From contig JAQGDQ010000092.1 of assembly GCA_030141605.1 (NCBI GenBank), forward strand, positions 1 to 37,500: a stretch of 37,500 bases of DNA. The letters are read 5' to 3'. Below are positions 19,396 through 31,300 of the stretch, in pieces. Under the pieces are notes generated by a model. The model was not told the origin of the DNA. It was given only the letters and a program-made list of their open reading frames with translations, and did not search any database. Within the stretch, counting starts at the first letter, position 1. Every line of letters begins with the position of its first letter. The DNA comes from Tubiluchus corallicola. Its lineage: Eukaryota > Priapulida > Priapulimorpha > Priapulimorphida > Tubiluchidae. The position numbers and the translations under genes are program-made.

Positions 19396-22300
19396 CCCCA
19401 TTCTCTCTATACTCGCAACAACTTCTTAGGCCAGACCCCATATGAATATCATCTTTGGGGTCAAAAACATTACCTGCTATAAAATATTAAAAGGGCATTA
19501 CCTGCTATAAATTATTAAAAGGGTAAGTATATGTAAACTTATTTATTGGACAGTTTCATTTCATCACTTATCGTTCTTACAACATTAACCAACAGCACAT
19601 AAGCAGCCAAAATCACAATTAAGATATAATTTAGACCTCACAGGGCTATTTCAATAATATTGTTAAGTAGATGCCACTAAAAGCATTTGTAGACGCACGT
19701 CTTTATTTTCTGATATCTCGGCTGCATAATACTTGAGCTAAAGTTACCTTCAAAACAGAAAGTTTCGTTCCAGTAAGGATTCAAACATCGTCTCTTCACC
19801 GACGACTCCATTTTAGTTTTCATGTCAGGCAAGAGGAGAATTTTTACATATGGGTCACTGGTACCAGAAAAGTCCTTAGCTGGGAGTCCCACGGCTCGTC
19901 TAAGTAAAAAGAGTAACTAATTTAGGCTAGTCAATCTCTTTTTTATCACTTATTACATGTATTATTTTAACGCATGCCACTGTACTACAAACACGTAAAC
20001 AATTATTGGCAAGACAGATTAAAAACTAACTTAGACACATTTTAGAAATACGTTAACCAAAAAGTTATAGGTAATAACCCATCACATAGTTTAGCGCACA
20101 CCCTGACCAATATGAATGCATGTCACTTAGTCAGTGGTACAGTTTGCCAGTGCTACATTTCGTCAGTGGTACGTTTTGTCGTTTTGTAATTTTCTACATC
20201 ACTCTGAATGTTGTACAGTAGCACTGTGCAATTTCCAACGTTGTATCTCAATTTTCATTTTTCGCTTTTGCAAACACGTGCAACACGCTCTTGGAATGTT
20301 TGTGCTGTTGAAAATTATATTCTGTTATGATGTCATCACTAGTTGGTTTCGCCTGCCATTAATCAAGTTTTAAACCTATTATTTAATTATCAGAAATACT
20401 TTGTTATTATTACAGGTCTATATGTATATTTTTACTGTACTTCAAAATGAGGTAGGATATGAAAAATTTCTTTACTATATTCCACGATTCCACGTCATTT
20501 GCCTTCCTATTTAACAAAGGTTGCTTTAGTCCAGTGGTAAACTCCAAAATGTAAATTGTGTTATTTTCAAGTTTGAACGTTAATTCTATGGCTGAATTAG
20601 TTGTGCAATGCTCGATTTAATTTTTGTGATAGAGATGGATATAATTTACTCTGGGATGTACAATCTTTAAAATCTATTTACAATACGAACTAAATTAATA
20701 AAACTTCATACAAGTTAATAAAAGAATAACTAGGACTAAAATTAAGTGGTGAAGTGACCTTTCATAGAAACTTTACACACACACACACACACACACACAC
20801 GCACTCACGCACGCACGCACGCGTGCGTGCGTGCGTACGTGTGTGTGTGTGTTGATAGACAGATAGGTAGGTATTACATGATGCAATGCTAATCAGTAGC
20901 AATAATATCAGCCCTGTAACAGAAGTGCTTAAGAATCGTACGTGATTTGATCTTTACTTTTTGTTATACTATATACCGGAAACAGCGAAAATGATAATTA
21001 GTATTTCATATAATACACCTATAATACTATAAGTTTTTCACTTAAAATAGCGTTTAAAATGATCGATTGCTGGTAAATTATGAAACAATGATATCATGGG
21101 TTAGATTAGTGACAAAGTATAAAAGTAATAAGTGCACTGGAAAACTGAAACACCTGTTGAACTGAAATGTAAATGATATACAATATAGCAGAGAATTTTC
21201 ACAATGTGGCAAAACGTCTCACTCGCGAAGTGTCTACCGAGGAGACAAAAATTTATTAAATAGAAAGGTAAATGACATGGACTATAGAAATGGCATTTTA
21301 CTGGCGAAATGTATGACAGGGGAAATATGTACAGGCGAACTGTGCTAATGGGCAGTGACGAACTGAAATATTTTGTTAAAGGAATAAGGTAATAACATAG
21401 CAGGAGAATTTTACTGGCAATTGGCGAAGTATGTACCTGCGAACTGTACCACTAGCGAACTCTGCGGCTGGCGAATTGTATCAGTGGCGAAAATTTACCA
21501 CTGGCGAACTGTCTCATTGGTGAAATCCTAACTGGCTAGAAGGGTGGATACTTGACCACACAACTATTCCTATTGCTCCTGAGTTATCCCAATTCATGAA
21601 TTCTTAATTACTTGAAAGTACATATCAGGTCAGTTATTATCTTAAAAAATTAGTTCTTAGTGCATTTAAGGGTCGACAAACATGATTCATGGTCAAATAT
21701 TTCTCGGTCAATTGCCCGGCTCATCCCGGCACCCGGCTTCAAGCCAAGTCAAGTGCTGTAGAGTAATTTATTCACAATCTTTGACGGCATGTCATCCGAA
21801 CACTTTGCAAACTGTAAAACTATTCATCAGTACAATCACTGCCAATTGTCAAGTCCAAGTTGGAAAATAAAATACCTTTTCGCTGGCTATTGTTCGTTTC
21901 TCCCGTGACTGTTAATAATTCATTTAACAGCCACATAATACGTTTTAATTATTAATTACCATGGAGTCACTTTATCATTTTGTGTATAGTCCTAATAAAA
22001 ATGGCAAATTGTGCAATAAAAGCTCTGGAATAGAAAAGACGGAATGGGCGTAGTATGGAGATGCCCACGTCGGCGATTAACCGTCATCACCATCATCAAC
22101 CTATGATTGTTGTTACTATTATCGCCGATGATGACGATAGGATAACAACAGTAGCGGTAAGACAGGATCAGTGATAACAGCGAAAATTTCTGATGTTAAA
22201 GATTATAGCAGCTAAGATGTTAGTAATAGAGAACCACTATAATGACGATGACGACGACGCCGATGATGATGAAAGTCAGAAAGTGTGATGTGGATAATGC

Positions 22301-25300
22301 ACACTGATGGATGTGTGATGTGGAAGGATGAAGTTATTGTTGGTGTTGTTGTTGTTGTGATAATGGTAAAGATAATAATGATAACAAAGATGTTGACGTT
22401 GGCAATGATGATGACTAGGACCAACATCTTGCGTTGTACCCCAGACATCTCAAAGGTAACTCACCGGATCACAACCGTTAGAGTTGTCACAGGGAAGTCA
22501 TACAACACACTAAACTGAACCTTTCCCAGAGGTGATTCTGGATCGTCGCTGGACAACAGTCGAGCAGTGTGTTCCGGAATGGGCGAATCAGGTCCAGAAT
22601 CGTCTGATGTAGTTGTGCCACCTGTTGCAATTGACAAAGCTTTCTGCAGCTTTTTTGAGGCCGACGTCAGTGGTGATCCCTCCTATTGGATGTAATTAAT
22701 AAAATTAATTAATTATTTATCAACAACCTAAAGTCCTAAACGCTTGTGTACGTTGACACGTTTTAAATTATTGGTGTTATAAGAAAGACCTAGTCAGGAT
22801 TTACAGTCAGAAATATAAATTTTATGTACTAAATTTCTGCAAAGTCTTATAAAACTCACTTTTGCCTAAAATCGACTAATACATAAAGGTATCTTCACAT
22901 AACAAATCCATAGATCTGATAATTAAATCAAACACGGCATGCTATAGAAGTAGACCCATAAAGTTCAATTTGCAGCCCATAAAGCGTAATACAGTCAGGG
23001 AAATATCGTTACATCGCATATTGATAAGGTCAGACAAGGAAATAAGTCACCAGTTCATTGTTTAAAGCATCAAACATTACGTGTCTCCTCCACCAAGCCA
23101 AATACCATGAGATATTTTGTACCAAAGTCACACAGCTGGTTGCTCATCCTGCCACAGATATGGGGTCTCTCATCGATTACGTATTATTTCCCATAAAAGT
23201 CCATGCAAGTACAGTGGATAGTCTGCAACCCGGTTTATTATTTTAGCTTAAATTAATCAATTTTAATTTTGGGCTCACGTCATCAGAATCCGCATTTCCA
23301 CAGCAACTACAAATAGTTGACCAATAGCCACGTTGTTCTCCAGCCTCCAGCTGCCGTTAAAATGTTTTTACCAAACTTTATAGACAAAATAAAAGTTTAA
23401 AACCCTACTACAGGTAATGTAGATTCGACATGGAATGAAGAGACTAGCTGTCTAGTCAGATTCATTGTAAAAGCTTAATTAACATCGACCTCTTAAGTTT
23501 AAATGTAACAAAGTGCTAGCTACTAAAAACGTATTTATTCAACATTCTTTTCATAAATCGTCGGGCGCGGCGTTGACAAAATATATTGGCACACGTTCAA
23601 CTATAGAGTCTTTACAGCTCGACTGCAATTTTTTGGTGGGGAGTATCACACCAGCGCAATTATAATATTTTAAACAGACGATTAACAGTGCTTGTTAAGG
23701 AATGAAATTAAAATCTTATTGCAAATGTAAATGCTCTCATTTGTTACAAAGAAAGGTTGAAAAAGTTAGAGGAAGTGGTTATCTGATTAAAAGTCAAATT
23801 TATTTATAATAAGCAACCATCTAAGTCAAGTAACTAAAGTTCAATAGAAATCACCGTCTTCAGAAAGCACAACTGGAAGAAGTCGCAAAACTAAATCTAT
23901 TTTCTTTATCAGTTTATCTGAATGTTCAAATGTCAGCGTTCGAAGTGCAACTTCCGTAAATCTCACGGGCTTCAGAAATTTAATATAGCCTTGTATTGCA
24001 TCAGTGATCTAAGAAACCTAGCTGTTTGGATTTTCTTTGTGAATCATTTCAGAATGAAAGATTGTTTTCTGCAATAGAAACTAACTGCATAAGAAAAAAA
24101 CTATTTCAAGGCTTACAAGAGTGAAGAATCTAAATCCCTAATTAATTTCTCCCAATCGTGGATATATGAACCACGGTAAGTACAGGCAGGAAGAAATTTT
24201 CTAGTTACAAAATAACTTAACTATAAAACAGCTATCACAACTTCAAAAATGGAAGACCACTGGGCCGTACGGTATATTAAACTCTACAGAGCACCACGAG
24301 TTAATTACATTTCTATGTCTAAACTACGTATGTATATGCAGTTCTATGTGGATGGGATCTATGTGCGCACATTGTTTTTTTTGTCAATTAACAAATACAA
24401 GGGTTTTGTGGATAAAAACCCCAAGGGCTTTCATTTGAATAATTATTGCAATGATATGTAATCTGTAATCAAACAAGCAATTTTACTTTGGAATTCTCTA
24501 CCATTACAGGTTAAACAAATCAAGTCCCTATCAGCATTTAAAACAAAATTAAAATCACTAATATTAACCAGATATGAAATGCCATCACACCAGTACGACA
24601 ACATACACACTAATTCAGAATTCATATACCCACGGCCATATTAATTAAATCATAGTTTGTTTGTTTTTTTTGTATATGGTTGTAAATATATTTGATTTTA
24701 TTCGTCATTACTGCACAGTAGTTTAGATTGCACTGACGCATTTGCCTTCAGCAGTGTAAGTTTTTATTAACTAACACTGATTGATTATCTCTGTAAAGTT
24801 TTTATCAGTGATTATCAATGTTTTTAATGGCAAATAAAGATTATTATATATATATATATATTCTAAGCAGTTAGAGGTCATTTTCGCAGTTTCAGTAGAA
24901 GTGGAAGCGGGGCGTAGGTAAATTAAACATGTGAAGAGGAGGGGTAAAATGTGCTTTATAATATATAACATATGAAATCAGGTGTTTTACTAAAGGATAT
25001 GTAAGGATGCCTTGCAACACGTATCATATGTATGCAGTTACAAACAGGTGTATCGCAATACACTGCGTGTGTTGTGTGTTGTGCAAACTACTCTAAAACT
25101 AAAACGCTTGAATGCCACGCATGAATATATAGTGAGTTATGTCCCATACATATTTACAAAATCAATGGTAAGCAAGCATTTTGTGTAGTATTAAGCTAAT
25201 AGAGATCTATATTTTTGCAATACTATGTAGTGTAAGTATGTAATTTTGCATGTTAAGGAAGTTATATTGTGTTATGTTTTACTTCTACTAAGCTTTGGCA

Positions 25301-28300
25301 AATTTTTATTACATTTGTTACTATATTCTTAATAGCTAACATAATAAATCATAGTCCTGCGTCAGATAAAGCGGCTTGAGGTTAGTTTATTACTGTGAAA
25401 ATATCAATGATTTGTTAAGCGGATATTAAGGGATTTTAGGGAAATAAACGACAACTTTTCGGCGTTTTATTAATCCATGATCAATAAGAAAATTTGTCGG
25501 CACATTCCAAGGAGCTTGTAATAAAAATCAGTTTTAAATTCGTTAAAAAATACGTCGCGAATAGACATCTAATTTGTAACGTTGACAGTTGTGAAACTGT
25601 ATCAACATCAAGAGATTTTAGGGAAATAAACGACAAATTTTAGGAGTCTTATTAACCTAAGATCAATAAGAAGTTTTGTCGGCACAATCTAAGAAGCTTG
25701 TAATAAAAACCAGTCTTTAAATTCATTGAGTAATACGTTGCGAAAAGACATAATTTGTAGTGATAGTCGTTTTAAAAGTGTAACAACGCCAACAACTGCC
25801 TATTTTGCAAGGAACTGCAATGGTGTTACTAAAATATTAAACGTTTTGTGCTCCAGAATACTACTGCTGAAAAACTATCATTAACAAAGAACAATCACGT
25901 TATGAAGAACAACAACAGCAACAACAGCAACAACAACAACAACAACAACAACAACAAACAACGATGACCATGAAAACAGCAATATCTTTAGCAAGAAGCG
26001 CTAAGCAGCAACAAACAAAATAGCTGCTGCCCGCGATTGCAACAATGCTATCTTCATCTTAAGCAACAATAGCAATAAACTCTCCTTCACTACTAATACA
26101 TTTTCAGCACTTTTCACTCGGCCAACCTTTTCGACTGATTTATTTATAACCTCATCATCGGAACGTAAGGTGAATAAAGCAGATCACGAGCTGGAGAATA
26201 CATAAATAATGCAATACAGTAGAGTCAGCAACGGGTGATAGAGGTAGAAATAGCAGTCATAAAAGCTTTCCTACTATTTGAATTCTCTCAGCAAATAATT
26301 TTGCCTCACTCGCAAAATAAAGTTAATTAGTTGAAGTGTAACAAAAGGACTAAAGCGCGCATTAGTTTCAGGGAACAAAAGACCATTACAACTTAGAAGC
26401 ACGTTTAAAGCACAATAAAGTGGCGTTTATGTAGGCATGAGTACCTTTGCGGATGCGGATGCGTTTTGGGGATTGCGGAATAGATAAAAACGGTTTATAT
26501 TGGTTTCAATGCACCCGTTTATGCAGCCTGCCCATTTGCTATCCATTTTTTCCGCAGGCTATTGCGCAGAGGAAAACGCATCAGCATCCGCATGCTATAT
26601 AAACCCCACTTAAACCACAAAAAACCCTCCACTTACGCAAAGCTTAAAAACTCGTCTTGAAATTATGTACCACTTACATACTGCCTTTTTGCATGCAGGG
26701 CTTGCGTCGGTAGTGTATTAAACTTGTAAATTTAAACTCCCCCGTTGACCATTACGCGCAGACATTTTAATTGTAGGTCGTTTGATACAAATTTAGATAA
26801 CATTACGCGAAGTTTGAAAAAATAAACACAGCATCCGTAGCACATATGTTACTAACTAAGTACAATGTTAAACTACCGTATCTTATCAATAAGATTAGAA
26901 ATACGTTTTTTGTTAGTGAGTGGCGCACCCTGGAGGGTGAGCCAGGGATATTTTACCAATTGGCACGAACATTTTAATTATTATTTCTAGCTACATAAGT
27001 CTTGTAGCAGGTAAGCGAAAGGCTAAGTAATATAGCTTTGCATGGAAAGTTTTTTGGGACATTTCCTTTTCTTCCCCTGATTTACGTTTGCGAAGGTGAC
27101 GTCATGTAATAGCGCCGTCGGAACAGTATTACGGGAGATTTAAAACAATCAAAAATTCCTTTTGCGCGAGTACGATATATGCATAAAAATTGCTGTAAAG
27201 TAATAAAGTTTTTTAAGGCGATTTTTCTCAAACCTACTGCAGGTAGCCCTTTTCTTGTCTTTTAAACGCTTTATTGCAGCCATAAGCTTTTTAATTTAAT
27301 ATAGGTAAAAGCCTGTCTTTAAACAAATGTCTTACTCAACGCAGTAAGACTATTGCAGGGAATGCGGACGGCCAAACGTAGACCATTTTGGCATGTTACA
27401 CATGCTGTAAACCTATATGGAAAAACCACCAAAACGTTTTACAGTGTAATTCGCCACCTACAAACCATCTAGCACTCAGTAACAGTGGCACTCAGGTGTT
27501 TAACTGAAGAGGTTCGGCTTATACTTTGAAACGGAGCTGAAATTTCCTCAGAAATTTCGCTTAACTATATAGAGCTAACTGGTTCAGGAAATATTTGACA
27601 AAGCATAGAATTTTCTGCCCTCACCAGCTCCCATCCAAGCACTATAATTATAGCCGATGGGGTTTATTTTAGGAAATTAGCCCTAACTTCCAAGGGTCAT
27701 TTGTACTTCCACCAGTGCGGGCGCATATGTATTTCAACACTTGATCAAATAGGCATAGGCTCTGATCAAGGTGACACCTGACAATGGTGAATTTACATTA
27801 TCCACACTGCATTTTTCCCAATTGCTCAACTGTTGTTTTTCTGAAGCCAAATGTCAGACCGATTTTGTGAATTTTACATTATTCACATCTATCTGAAAAT
27901 GCAGTGATTGCAACTGTATTGACACGGTAACAGCTCTAACATTTGCATGGCTGAAAGGTTAATGATCGGTCACACACCTCGGTGTCATAACAATGCAAAA
28001 TGGTAACCGAACGTTTTATAACATTAGGCTCAGCAGGGCAAAGATCTAGGTCTAGCGGCGATTTAAAAACTCCCCTATCGTAGTTACCGACTTCAAGTTT
28101 GGTACATATATAGCTGCATAATAAGCAAGATATTCAGAAATCTCGACAAACTGTGATAATTTGTCGAGCTTCAGTTTCAAAGACTTCTTAGGCTTCTTTT
28201 GAAGTGGAACACGTGTGTAATATTTATGAGAGGAATCAGCAACACTAGTCATCAAGGTCATCTGAGCAAGTGAGCCATCGAGAAATCGGATCACTAATTG

Positions 28301-31300
28301 ATGTAAACGTTATACAGGTTATTAACTTATTAATTTGCCATTTTACTATTTTCTTGACAATATTAATATTTTATTCGCTTTAACCCTTTCTAGCAATTTA
28401 TTATTTTACTTACAGGTCATTAGAGATCCTAAACCGTGACCAAACGTTTATTTGTTTCTTTTTGACAGTAATAAAATTACGATTATAAAAAGAGATCATT
28501 TACCTCAGTCATGTCACTCTCCATGCTACTGATAGTGTTTCCTCGGCCAATGGCACCGCGTCTAACTGAAGAATTAGTCTCGTCGATTGGCTGAACCGTT
28601 TCTACGATCAACGATTTCTCCGGCACTTCAAATCTAATCAAAAACTTAAAATGTGATTACTGTTGCTCCACGATGACGTATTCTAAATCAGTTTTATACA
28701 GGAAATTAATCTTTTATAAATAATTATGGGAATTAACTCTCTAATGGCTGAACAATTTTCCACTAATTAACAATTTTCGCATAATTTATTGGCGATGGCG
28801 CAAATTTTTAATGGAAGGTTCGCCTAAAATAGCTTTGTCTACCACTAAAATATTAAAAACGTTCTCCAGGGTATCTCCTTGTGAGAACATTTGCTGCAAA
28901 GAGCTATTCAGCACTTCTTGTTTTAAACCTATTAAAGTTTTCTTCAGCCTTTGTGCACAAATAGTGACAAACCCAACATAATTAGACGTCAGAAAAAGTA
29001 GGTGATATAAAACAGAGAAGGGATTTAGTTGCATTTTAAATTTTGATACAGGTCACGTGATCTTACCCGTCAGAAGTTCCTAGAAGGCGGCTGCGTGCAA
29101 TGAAGAAAACTGAATTTTAATACTAGGAAGTTTTGCAAACAGTATAATTTTATAATATTAATGTACACTGATTAACAACAGCACACAGATAATGTACAAA
29201 AGTTTTGTTTTGGTTTAATCACTTTTGCTGACGATTATCTCGTATCGTATTTCATTTATATGATGGTCTACTACGCTTTTATTGCTTCATCCTGTAAGCC
29301 GTCATAACGCTATTCCAACAGTACTACTAACATGTTTTATATGAACAATGTTAAAATTTGTAAACTCCTCCTCAAATATCATATATGAGCTATTTAGCAA
29401 CGAACCTAGAGAGTACATATCAAAGCCACTTATACTAAGCACCGTCACTGTTGGATTCTCAGGTTACACAAGAAAGCTTGGTGAGCACTGAGAGAACAAA
29501 AGGGAGACACAATGTCAACACCATCATTGTAAGAGACAATTTACAATTTATATTGCATCAGTCTAGTTAACATACAAGAGACCATTAAGTATTTTAAGTT
29601 AAGAGGAGCAACATTATGGCGCACACATCAAAGAAAACAGTAATAAAATCTTATGGATGCATATGCAAAAGCACTAAGATACATATACAACTATGTATGC
29701 TAAACAAAATTACACACGTATCCAGTGGCCATTATCGCCTCAATGGCGGTAATGTTATTTAGGTATTCTAAACTTCATAGTTTTTAGTTGGTTACACGAT
29801 TGTAAAATAAAGTCGACCATTGCTAGGTACAAAAAGGATATCATTAGAGGCCTTGAAGCGAACGGCACAGTATATAGTAAAAAAACTGACCATTATTCGA
29901 TCATTAACACGAATGATTGTCCATTATTACAGCTGAATAAAAAACAATAACAACAAATTCAAAGTTAACTAAAAAGCACCAATGTTGGCTGCCATTTTTA
30001 ATTTGTAAACATGCAAGGGGTTAGATTAGACATCACCCGAATTCAGATTTCCTTTCGTTTGATAAATAAATCCCATCTGTAACGATTTTTTCAGACAGCA
30101 AAAATCTGTATGAGGAATAATCTTTGGTTTATGACACAGTGTGGCTTATCTGAATTTGTTGATGTCCAGTTAATGTTGAGTCTGAGTAAATTGACCTAGT
30201 TTTCTACAGTACCGCGGAGAAATACTTTTTATCATAATAATTCAAGTCAGTAAATAAAGTTTGTGCATCGATCTGCTATCCCTGTAGCATTTGATAATTT
30301 AATGACTGGCAGTATAAGCTGCCTGCTCACAAAGCCCTGGAAGGTAGGTATACAGTTAATGGATCTCCGTGCCATCCCCCTGGATTTATGTAGTTCAGTA
30401 TTCTGTGACAGTTACGATTTCGTGATAAATGACTACGCTTTTATAGACGACATCTTCTTTGACAAATTTTTCTCCCCAGGTAAACCAGGCAGCATATCAC
30501 CCTATAATCGACCTAAAAAGGGGTGTGTTAGCACAAATTTCTGGATGGTCCGTTTGAGGCTGTGGTGGCTTATATGACTGCAACAACACAAGGATGTCTA
30601 TTGTGGGATGCGAAATTGTCATTTACACGTAATAAACTTGAGATGCAAAGATGCATATCTTAGTACTTATTAGTCAGGACCAGGGCCGGATTATTCTACA
30701 TACAGGCTGGTATAGGCTGCAACCTTGGGCCCTTCAAGACTGGAGAGGGGGGCTCAAGCTTTGATAAGATTTGATAAAAAATCTGATTATATACTAAATT
30801 TCAGGTTGAAATATGTGCTAATCTGGTTTGGAATAAATTGTAAAGTAGAGGTACTTCTTAAAGAATATTTTATTGACAAACAAAAGATAGCTATACTAGT
30901 TAAAGAATTAGCAATGTTTACTTCGAGCCGTGTAAATGTTGCTAAAATATATCACAAGGAAAATATATTTAAACCGGATGAGAGAGAGTTAGAGGGTGGC
31001 TCCGTCTGAAAGAGGCTCCCATAATTTCATTAGTCCAGGGGCCCCAAAAGTTCATAATTCGTCCCTGGTCAGGACACTAATTTTCAAATGTGACAAGTTT
31101 ATACGATTCACAAAAAATCGCAAAAAATCGATTTTTTATTGTTGCTAAGTTCATAATTACATGGATATAAAGACACGCAAAATAACTTAAAAGTAATACA
31201 TGTTTGAATAACGTGAAGTAGAGCAAAACAGCTTCTCAAATTCAAAGGCTAGCAAATGAAATTTTAACATTGTCGTTATTGTAAGAATTGCCCCTATTAA

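Larger units (their letters stand above)
18927..19747 (-). other. SYT7: Syt7 intron 4
   Basis: 821 bases holding a (CT)n microsatellite and a 28-bp tandem duplication. Confidence 0.85.
19900..22464 (-). other. SYT7: Syt7 intron 3
   Basis: 2565 bases. Contains an inverted pair of minisatellite arms (20121-21541), a palindromic AC/GCAC microsatellite, and a GAT/GTT-rich simple-sequence patch at 22080-22420 next to exon 3. Confidence 0.8.
22683..28503 (-). other. SYT7: Syt7 intron 2
   Basis: 5821 bases. Holds a LINE 3' tail, a 182-bp tandem duplication, a CAA microsatellite, an inverted-repeat MITE, dispersed repeat copy 2 and two minus-strand orphan exon candidates (24008-23841 and 28261-28088). 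Confidence 0.75.

Noticed and set aside
22212-22518. Two opposed ORFs in the GAT/GTT-rich patch
   Set aside because: Both are translations of simple sequence, one overlapping Syt7 exon 3 antisense.
30263-30577. Plus-strand ORF of 104 codons in Syt7 intron 1
   Set aside because: It looks mildly protein-like ([20 protein letters not shown]) but has no family match, splice context or poly(A) signal, so it is only noted in the intron entry.
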